From: Pomphorhynchus laevis
Taxonomy: Eukaryota > Acanthocephala > Palaeacanthocephala > Echinorhynchida > Pomphorhynchidae
Assembly (NCBI GenBank): GCA_012934845.2
Contig: WNNJ02003746.1
Coordinates: 62,001 to 126,000 of the forward strand
Reading direction: 5' to 3'
Length of the DNA: 64,000 nt
A model generated the notes under the pieces. It saw only the letters and a program-made list of their open reading frames with translations, made no database searches and was not told the DNA's origin. Shown in pieces: positions 52,591 to 61,214 of this stretch; within the stretch, counting starts at the first letter, position 1; the number at the start of each line of letters is the position of its first letter. Position numbers and translations under genes: made by a program.

Positions 52591-55330
52591 AGAGCGTTTC
52601 TGCTATGTGAACAATTTACGCTCTGTTATTATCGTCGACCCACCAAGGCACCCATCGTCTAGTACTCATTACCATAAACTTCACATTGTTTATTTGAATG
52701 CTCCCAGTTTATGCAATAAAATCGACGAATACGTTTAAGTTCATCCAAACTTCAGCCAGACATCATTGCTATCACTGAAACGTGGCTCACCCAGATATTC
52801 TATACAGTGAAATAGCACTCGATGGATATACACACTTACGCGCAGACCGACTATCATCCAGGGGCGGTGGCGTCGTTCTTTATGCTAAAGATCCCCATAT
52901 TTTTCAAAACCATTGAGTCTTCGTGTGGGCAAGATATCAGCTCTGACTTTCTGTGGGCCACTTCTAGGGACACTGCAATTGGTGCCTTCACTATAGGCCT
53001 GTTATATCGCCCCCTTCATCGCCCGTCTCCGATATTTGCAATTTATTACTCATGCACGCATCATCTGGTTCACTGACATTGATTCCGGGCGACTTCAATA
53101 TGCCGCACATCGATTTGGACTTGATGATCCCCACTTCTCGTTGTGACGTCAAATCTTTAAGCTTATTATATACCTTCATCTTTCTTGACCTTACTCAGCA
53201 TGTAAGGGAATTCACTCGTGTTCGAGGATCAAGTCGCTCAATGTTTGATATGTCTCTCTAGTATTGAGCATCTGGTGAATCTTACAGAGTACTTTCCTCC
53301 TCTCGGCTGCAGCGATCACCGTATTTTATCCATTCGGTCTTCTCTAATGGGTCGTTCTCGCACTTCATGCAACTCCTTAAATATGCACAAAACCGACTAT
53401 GCTAAACTGAGAGAGTCGCTGTTCCGAGTAGTATGGCCAGATCCCTCAGTACACGGAATTGAGTTTGCATGGGATTTTTTCAAGTGTACTCTACAGGCTG
53501 CCATTAGCTATCATAGCCCGGTTAAACGATTCTCTAGTATTGCCTCTTGTCCACCCTGGATTGATCGTCAGATCAACAGTGCCATAAAGTTGCGTGACCG
53601 CAAATTCCAAGAATTTAAAAATGGCCATTGTTCCTACCGACTGTACAAAGAGGCAAGAAACTTTGCAAGATCGTTAAAAAGATCCAAGCGCAAGCATTTC
53701 ATTGATTCCCTCTGCCGCTGTTGCGTGGGCAACTCATCGCGTGTCTTCAAGCATCTCAGGTCCCATCTAAAGCCCGGAAATATAATTCCATGTCTAGCCA
53801 ACGTACAAGGGACAATTCTGAATGACCCGAAGCTCATAGCAGAGGAATTATGTATTCACTACTTAAATATCGCATCCGAGGTTTCTTCGTCTTCCAACTA
53901 TACCCGGTCCTCTGGACTCCCGAATCATAGATCATGCGTATTTGATTTCAGCATACGAGACGTGTTGGAAGTTCTGAGACAGCTGCCGAATTCACTTGCT
54001 GCTGAACCTGACAGACTGCATCCCTTACTTTTTTATGAATCAGCTGATATCTTATGTAGACCGCTTTTTCAATTATTTCAGTGCTCGTTATCTAGCGGCA
54101 TACTTTCTAATGACTGGAAGAAGTCTTTGGTTCTTCCACTGTTCAAGAAGGGCGAACGTACTTCTGTGAATAATTACCGACCTATCAGTCTCACTTGTGT
54201 GGCTTGTAAAGTTCTCGAAAAACTAATTGATAAAGCTCTCCGTTTCCATCTTGAAAGTCTCAATATATTCAGTGATGTACAACAAGGCTTTAGGAAGAAC
54301 AGATCTACGATCACCAATCTTGCAACATCAAGACACAGTTGGGCTGATTCCATGTGATCAGGTGTTGTACTCGATGTACTTTTCTTTGATCTGTCTAAAG
54401 CCTTCGACTGTGTAAAACATGACATTCTACTCTCAGCGCTTTGGCACTACGGTATCAGAGGTCCTATCCACAGATGGCTACATTCATTCGTAACATCTCA
54501 TTTCTTTCCAGTCAAGATCGGCGGTGTCTTGTCTGAATGGCGTCCTTTGTTTGCATGTGATCCTCAGGTGTGTGTAATCAGCCCACTACTCTTCAACGTC
54601 TACACCAACTCACTCTCTTCTGTCATAAATTCACAGTCTTCTGTACGCTGACGACCTCAAAATATGACGTTCATTGAATAGTCCCAGTGATGTAACTATA
54701 CTCCATAAAGATGTAAATATGGTTTCTCGATGGTGTAATGCTGTCGGACTCAAAGTGAACCCTGAGAAATGTTTCCACCTACATATTGGAAAATGGACCT
54801 TCCGTAGTAGCTACCGAATTGATGGCTGTCAGATTGTAAAGGTCTCGCAAATGTCGGATCTGGGTATGATTGTAACAAGTGACTTAGGTTTCCGCTCTCA
54901 TGTAGATCATGTTGTAAGCAAGTGCGTTCGCCTCCTTGGTCTAGTACTAGGGTATCCGTCGTTGCTAACCCTCAGTTCCAGCTTAAGCTGGACGCTCTCG
55001 AACGCATTCTTTATCGGTGCATACATTTGGTGCAGTCCATACGTTCGTTACCTTATGAGGAACGCCTGCGCTGTCTTGACGTTCCCCCAGTGAAAATTTC
55101 ACTAAAATTTAATGATCTGATGTTCGTGTGGAGGTGCTTGACCACTTCAGGCCACTGTTGCAAGGACACGTTTGAGCTAAGAACCAACGATCGCCTACGT
55201 GGTCACAACTATATGCTAAAGAGAATACGAGCCGGAATGCAATGATGGTTATACCAGTTTTGAAGTTGGATGCGATTCCAAAGATTGTGATGTATGGACA
55301 CTTGTTCGTGTTAAAATATCCTACCACTCG
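52591..55330 (+). mobile_element. CR1-like LINE copy B1 (main part), inserted into the Penelope-like copy
   Basis: Plus strand. The endonuclease runs from about 52680 (PDIIAITETWLT, SRGGGVVLYAK, PGDFNMPHIDLDL near 53080). The long open frame 53218-54357 (379 codons) carries the RT fingers (LFKKGERTSVNNYRPISLT; FSDVQQGFRKNRST). The palm is in shifted frames (LFFDLSKAFDCVKHDILL), and the C-terminus reaches 55245 (RGHNYMLKRIRAGMQ). The first part of the endonuclease ORF is just cut off, so the copy starts near the beginning of ORF2. A probable 3' tail lies at 57866-57945 beyond another LINE. Confidence 0.85.
53218..54357 (+). pseudogene. LINE B1 ORF2 fragment: linker and RT fingers
   Basis: 379 uninterrupted codons covering the region after the endonuclease up to the start of the RT palm. 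The stop near 54355 separates it from FFDLSKAFDCVKHDILL. Same family as the 384-codon frame at 57995-59149. Confidence 0.8.
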
Positions 55331-57862
55331 GTGTATAAACGTAAACAGTTCACATGCGGTTTGTGTACATTAGTACGACTACTACAGTTATCCTGTTTCT
55401 CTACTCCTGTATCACACACGACCACTCAGACGAATGCTGTTTTAGATGTTTCCCTCGCATCAACACCTGACTTCGCATCTTATAATCCCATTATCGAACC
55501 TACTCTCTCAAACATTCCTCGTTCAACTACGTACCAAACTTCCATTAATCTTTCTCATTCTAACAATGCTAACGGTAAAGCTTTTCATCTCGTACCTCCT
55601 CTTTCCTATTTTCCCCCAATTAAAATAAATCTCAAACTTCTTTATTCTCTTCACGTACTTCTTACTCGACCTCCCCCGTATCACTTCTCAATAATTTAGA
55701 TCCTTCCATCAAAATCATTTCCAGTAACATTTCCGATCAACCGATTCAACACTCCATTCCTGTCACTCATGCCCCAACCTATCTTAATTCTCCTTACTCT
55801 ACCTCCAACGTATCACTTCCAAATAATTTACATCCTTCATTTAAAATCATCTCCAGTCACATCTCTGATCAACCGATTCAACACCCCGCCCTTGTCACAC
55901 TTGCTACAATCAATATTTATTCTCTATCAAGCACCCCTGTCATTTCCACTTCTATCTGCTCATCTGCCTCGACTCCTACCAGCTCTGTCCGTCCACCACT
56001 TCCACGAAATCGTTTTCCTTCGCGCGATCGCTGTATAATCATATCAAACTTAAAGCTTTCCGAATCTGCTTCTCCACAATCTCGCCTCGATGATGATGTA
56101 TCTGCTTTCAGGTATATCCTAGCAACCATTATTCCTAATGATAACCCATCCCTCTTCAACAATATCGCTCCTGTACCCTTTATTCGTTTAAACAAATCCA
56201 CTAAATCCAATTATCTCAGTCCTCCACTCTTAAAAGCGTTTTCCGATATGGTTTACATGCCTCTTCGGTACACTCCCAACGTTTTAAACTTCTTACCACT
56301 TTATCTACTTGCCGTATCTTTCCTGACCGCTCCCATTCGGATATTGCACAGCTCAATTTAGCTCGCATTGAGAAACATGGACGTGAAACAAACGGCGAGT
56401 CATCCTTATCTTTACGTCAAATCAACGGAAATTTTCACGTTGTTCACACAAGACCAAAAATTCGATGGCGTCCCATCTCTCCCCCTTGTCTTCTTCGCTA
56501 GTCGATCTCGCTCCTAAGCATACTTTTCGTCTTAGTCTATTCAATACTCGCTATTCTTCATAAAGCTGATATTTTCTCGATATCTTCGATCAATTATCTA
56601 TGGATATTCTCTGTATTACCGAATCCTAGCACTCTGACTCCGACGATCTTGCTATTCGTCGTATATGTCGCTCTGGTTGTTCTCCAGTTGAATCAGCCCG
56701 TCAACTTGCATCTCATACATCTACTGCTTCTAACCATGGCGGTATTGTTGCCGTTGCTCGTCACCCAATATCTTCATATCTATCAAACCGTACATTTCGA
56801 GTCTATTCAAACTGTTCTCTCTCCCATCCTTCGTCCATTTCGTCTTGTGTTCCACAAGTCTCAGTATTGGGCCCTATGCTTTTCTCTATTCTTCTCGGTA
56901 ATTTGTCTTCAATTTCTCATAAATTTAACTTCCATGTTATGCAATATGCTGAAGAAATCCTCATCTATTATCATGCACCTATTTATCGTGTTCACAATCT
57001 TAGTGTTTCGGCTTCCGACTGTCTTGTCTCAATTTCCAATCATCTTTTTTCCCTTCGCCTTTCTCTGAATCCTGATAAATCCAAAATTATGTGGATCCTA
57101 CTTCGACGGCTCGGCTTAGAACCTCCGTTCGTATCATTAAATTCTACAATTCTTCCTATCGTTGATAATCTCGTTTTCCTAGGCTTCCATTTTGACAACC
57201 GACTTTCACATAAAACTTTCGTTAGAGATAAAGTACGCTCATCTACCTTGATACTCCGCAACCTTCGTCAAGTTCGTAGATTGATCGATTTCCCTTCTTG
57301 TATGACTCTCATATCTTCTCTCCTTTTTTCTAGACTCGATTATTGTCTTAGTCTATTTTCCAACTCACCTAAATCCACTCTTCTTCCCCTACAACGCATC
57401 GTCAACGCAGCCGTCCGAATTCTCCTCCGTCTTCGTCGTTTTGATCATACATCCCACCATCTCGTTTCTCTTGATTGGCCTACCATTTATAGTCTTGTTT
57501 AAATTCGTCTTCTTATGATTGCTTTTCGCCTTATAACTTATCATACCCCTTCATTTATCAGCCTTCTTTTTCTCGACAGTTATCGTGCTGCTTACTGTTC
57601 CTTGCGTTCCTGTAATTCCCTTCTTTTACATGTCCCAAACTACTCTACCTCTGGACTCCGCTCCTTCCTGGTTGCTGCTCCTTTATCGTGGAATCATCTG
57701 CCCATTCATATACGCCAATCAACTTCCCTGCCGTGCTTCGAACGACAAATCCGATCACATTTAAACAATTTATCTGCTTGACTTTTTCATTTTTGTTTGT
57801 GGACTTGTAAGCGTGCAGCTTGTACGCATTTGCCCCATTAAATAAATTTGTATTATTAATTT
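55330..57862 (+). mobile_element. CR1/L2-like LINE copy A2, internally deleted, inserted into LINE B1
   Basis: Plus strand. An ORF1-like Ser/Thr/Pro-rich region (55330-56000) is followed by a small folded segment (DRCIIISNLKLSE...DDVSAFRYILATI). The endonuclease start (MDILCITES near 56600; SNHGGIVAVARHP near 56735) then jumps directly to the RT (VLGPMLFSILLGNLSSI at 56867; MQYAEEILIYYHAP; LNPDKSKIMWI), so most of the endonuclease and the RT fingers are deleted. The catalytic box reads YAEE. The C-terminus has LVAAPLSWNHLPIHIRQS and ends at 57780. The 3' UTR contains GCATTTGCCCCATTAAATAA. Confidence 0.85.
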
Positions 57863-57865
57863 TAT

Positions 57866-57945
57866 AATTTTTAATTTTTCTTCTGTTTTCCCTGTTGTGA
57901 ACCAACATGTTCGAGCTGTTCAAGCTCTTTTGTTGTCGAAAATAT
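57866..57945 (+). mobile_element. Probable 3' tail of LINE B1
   Basis: Resembles the 3' UTR of LINE B2 (59180-59276): shared pattern TTGTGA..CAAC, GAGC, TTGTTGTC, then ATAATAAT. It would be the end of the LINE started at 52591, separated by the insertion of LINE A2. Confidence 0.55.
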
Positions 57946-57994
57946 AATAATATCATCAATATATCAAAACATATGTTTCAGTTATATCACAGTT
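57945..57994 (-). mobile_element. Penelope-like sliver between two LINEs
   Basis: ATCATCAATATATCAAAACA and CAGTTATGAGCAAATTCA match the RT catalytic region of the copies at 38.55 and 51.9 kb. It links the pieces left (to 52590) and right (from 59270) into one interrupted element. Confidence 0.8.
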
Positions 57995-59276
57995 ATGAGC
58001 AAATTCACACACGATAGCTGGACCAGATATTATGATTCTGGTATTCCGGTTGACGCCATCTTCTTCGACTTCTCTAAGGCATTTGATACAGTCCTTCATG
58101 CTAATTTAATTCAAAAACTGCGTAATATCAACCTTGATGAGTGTTTAGTTCGCTGGATTATTGAATTTCTGTCTGACCGTCATTGCTTCGTAAGGGTAAA
58201 CGACGAATTATCTGATCGCTTCCCTACAAATCTTGGAGTACCTCAAGGAACTATACTCGGTCCAGTTCTTTTCAGCATATACATTAACGACCTCATTCCT
58301 AAACTTGGATCTGAGTGTGTTCTTTATGCTGATGATTTAAAAATTTGGCGCCCCATATATTTGGACTCAGATGTTGACATCTTGCAGTATGATATTAACA
58401 CCATAAATGACTGGTCGATTTTGAACGGGTTAAAATTCAATTTGAAAAAGTGTGCCTACATTTGTATATCAAGACGTCCGGCCGAGTCAGCTCATATTTA
58501 TCATATAAACAACAGTGTTATTCTTAGGACGAACTCATACAGGGATTTAGGTGTTTATGTATGTTCTAACTTATCGACACGTTTACATACTGACACTACA
58601 TGTTCCAAAGTGAGAAGAGTCATCGGCCTGATTCGCCGAGCTCTTGTTCATATTGACATCTCATGCTTTAAAACAATCTCACAAGCACTTATTTTGAGCA
58701 TCCTCCTATATGCTTCGCCAGCTTGTTACCCAATCACCTTACGAGAACGTTATAATCTAGAGTCTGTATTCCGATCAGCAACTAAAATGGTAAAAGCGGT
58801 TAGACATATGGAATATCAAGATCGGCTCTCGAGTTTGGGAATGAGATCGCTTCAGTATCTGCGCGACAAGGCGGACCTGTGCCTAGCCTGGCAGATTTTA
58901 CACGACAATCGCCATCCACTCAGATCGCTAATGCATACGCGCGATATAACCTCACTTCGTGGTCATCAGTTCATGCTAAAAACACAACGATTACGCTACA
59001 AACGAACATCCCTATACTTCCAACGAATCGTTAATACTTGGAACCACCTTGCTGACACAACAGTAGCATCCTCGAATCTGGCTTCTTTTAAACGAAATCT
59101 GGAGGAAGATCCCTTCTTGAAGACGAAGATCGAGTCAGAGAACATATGAACAATAGAAAGTACACTCTACATTTTCATTTTCTACATTTACTTTTTCTGA
59201 TTGTGACGCAACTTGTAATGAGCCTTGCTGCTCACTTTGTTGTCTATTGATAATAATAATAATAATAATAATAATA
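57995..59276 (+). mobile_element. CR1-like LINE copy B2, 5'-truncated, open RT, TAA-repeat tail
   Basis: A 384-codon uninterrupted frame (57995-59149) from the RT palm (IFFDFSKAFDTVLHANLI, GVPQGTILGPVLFSIYINDL, CVLYADDLKIW, all catalytic residues kept) through thumb and C-terminus (RGHQFMLKTQRLRYKRTS, NTWNHLADTTVASSNLASFK). The 3' UTR ends in (TAA)n at 59250-59276, the microsatellite tail typical of CR1/L2-type elements. The start is a 5' truncation typical of target-primed insertion. The absence of stops suggests a young copy. It interrupts the Penelope-like element between CAAATTCA and TATTCTATAAAG. Confidence 0.9.
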
Positions 59277-59640
59277 TTCTATAAAGCTTAAAAACAAGTC
59301 AGCTATAATTTGGCTACTATTACTACCCACTGGAACATCTTTTGTCTAAATATAGATGTCCCTACTTTTAAATAATTTTGATTTATCAAAATATTTATAG
59401 ATTCTAATAATTCAATTTTATCCATATATTTATATTTATTCGATGGTTTAATTTTTGTTAGATATGCGTTATAATTATTATAACATATATATGTATATCT
59501 TTTTCCGAATATAAGATTAATTAATTTTTCTAATGCATCTTTAATATCTGTTAAATCTAGATTTGTATAAAGCGTTCTAATATAGTTTCTAATTAGTTTT
59601 AATTAGTTCTAATTAGTTCTAATTTTACTAGCGTTTCTTT
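59270..59640 (-). mobile_element. Penelope-like RT fragment (right piece of the interrupted copy)
   Basis: Matches 38600-38950 on the minus strand (TATTCTATAAAGCTT, AAGTCAGCTATAATTTGG, TAAATAATTTTGATTTATC). It stops in duplicated TTCTAATTAG strings near 59600. Confidence 0.8.
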
Positions 59641-60144
59641 ATTATCTACTAAAATATAGACGTCCTTATATTAAATTATAATATAATTACTAATAATATA
59701 GATGTCCCTATATTAAATTATATTAATAATTTAATATTAATAATATTAAATATGTTAGTTATTTGTTAATTATATAGGGACATTAATTATGTCCCTATAT
59801 TAATAATTAAAAGGGTCACTAGTCTTTGTATGTAATTATTAGATAAAAATTCTGAAGAAATTATTTTTATCAATAAAGAATCTTTATTTAATAATTTATT
59901 TTCTGATTCATAAGAATATTTTTTAAGCCCATTTGTACTAAAATGCATTCTTTACTGCTAAAGAATGCATTTTAATTGATTTGATTTTTAAATTCTCGAA
60001 AACACTTATAATAATTATCAAAACTTTTTGGATTTGGATTATAACAGGTCAGTCAGTTGTAAAAGCTTTGTTAAACCTGTTTTAATTATTTTTAAATAAA
60101 TGTATTTAATTAAGCTTTCATAAATGTTTATTTAATCCGCTATT
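59640..60144. other. AT-rich DNA with a TAGGGACAT hairpin
   Basis: At 59773-59799 TATAGGGACAT and ATGTCCCTATA flank TAATT as a perfect hairpin. Related TAGATGTCCCTATATTAAAT strings lie at 59696-59720. No gene. Confidence 0.6.
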
Positions 60145-60260
60145 TGACAAAATGTTTTGCTCGAGAATTAATATGTGCCATTTGCAAAATAATTTTAGGT
60201 GATGGGCATTCAATTTGTATTCGGATAGACGTAAAAGCGCATTTATGGACAAATTACGTT
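60145..60260 (+). repeat. Direct repeat copy 1 (~115 bp)
   Basis: From TGACAAAATGTTTTGCTCGA to TTATGGACAAATTACGTT. About 94% identical to 60884-60997, same orientation, 739 bp apart. Confidence 0.95.
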
Positions 60261-60883
60261 TTACCGACTTCGAGATAACAAACCGAGAAGTATTGAAATG
60301 TTACATCAACATTGATATGATGTAGCAACATTGTGACGGCCCAAGTATTCGAGTATCATTTTAATTATTAAGGCGATATTAATATTATCCTTTTATTATA
60401 TTATCCTTTATTATCTTTAATATTATCCTTTAATTTTTATTTTATCAATGATATGTGATCTATTAAATCTAATTTAATTCAAATCAATTCAAATCAATAT
60501 AATCATTAGTGATTAAACTCTGCATTGTAATAATTAAAGATTAAAATTTATTACCAGATATTTTTATCAGCATATTTTTTCTGACTTTTTTCTTTATTAA
60601 CAATCAGATTTAATTGAATAAAACTTATTATTTTTTTTAAAAACATGTTATCTTATCTGATCTGTATAATAAAATGTAAACGACCGAATATTTTTTTGTT
60701 TAGCTAAGGATATTCTTTTGTGTTCATCAATGCAAATGTAAGCGAATTGAGTTATTATTAAAGGTGGCCAGAACGCAGAAACCGAGTTATTGACTTTTTT
60801 ATGAGTGAGATTACACTGTAATCGAAAATGTAAATAATCATTGATTATCGTAAAATGAGAATCTTTGGACTATATTTTAAATA
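60261..60883. other. AT-rich interval between the direct repeats
   Basis: No open frame or RNA gene recognised. A stem-loop near 60300-60335 (TGTTACATCA...TGATGTAGCAACA) follows repeat copy 1. Confidence 0.5.
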
Positions 60884-60997
60884 TGACAAAATGTTTTGCT
60901 CGAGAATTAATGTGCGATTTGCAAAATAATTTTAGGTGATGGGCATTGAGTTTGTATTCGGATAGACACAAAAGCGCATTTATGGACAAATTACGTT
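60884..60997 (+). repeat. Direct repeat copy 2 (~114 bp)
   Basis: Second copy of the repeat at 60145, with a 2-bp deletion and a few substitutions. The hammerhead ribozyme lies 109 bp downstream on the same strand. Confidence 0.95.
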
Positions 60998-61105
60998 AAA
61001 AGCGCTAATGATCCTATTTGGTGAAGCTGTAGTACTGATTTAGCACTCTATGATGATGTTACTAGAGATTTTCTAGTACATCATTCACATTATTCATTAA
61101 CTGAT

Positions 61106-61181
61106 TGCTGTCTGCTAGTCCTCTGCATCCTGTAGTGGGAAGGAACTGGCACTGATGAGTCATAGTAATGACGAAACGGCA
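61106..61181 (+). ncRNA. Hammerhead ribozyme, type III topology
   Basis: All conserved core bases are present: CTGATGA (61152-61158), GAAA (61173-61176) and cleavage triplet GTC (61110-61112, predicted cut after 61112). Stem III: TGCTGT (61106-61111) with ACGGCA (61176-61181), 6 bp with one G-U. Stem I: TGCTAGT (61113-61119) with ACTGGCA (61145-61151), 7 bp with one G-U, then CCT/AGG and CTGCA/TGTAG with a TCC loop. Stem II: GTCAT (61159-61163) with ATGAC (61168-61172), loop AGTA. Stem III is the open end, so this is type III. Hammerheads self-cleave RNA and process tandem or circular transcripts of retrozymes, viroid-like RNAs, satellites and Penelope-like elements. What carries it here is not certain; a ~115-bp direct repeat lies just upstream. 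Confidence 0.9.
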
Positions 61182-61214
61182 TTTGTCATTCTTTCGCGTC
61201 GGGCTTATATAAAA

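Noticed and set aside
61152-61200. Type I reading of the 61.1-kb hammerhead using the GTC at 61185 or 61198
   Set aside because: Bases next to the core would not pair and the internal loop is lopsided; the type III reading gives perfect closing pairs in all stems.
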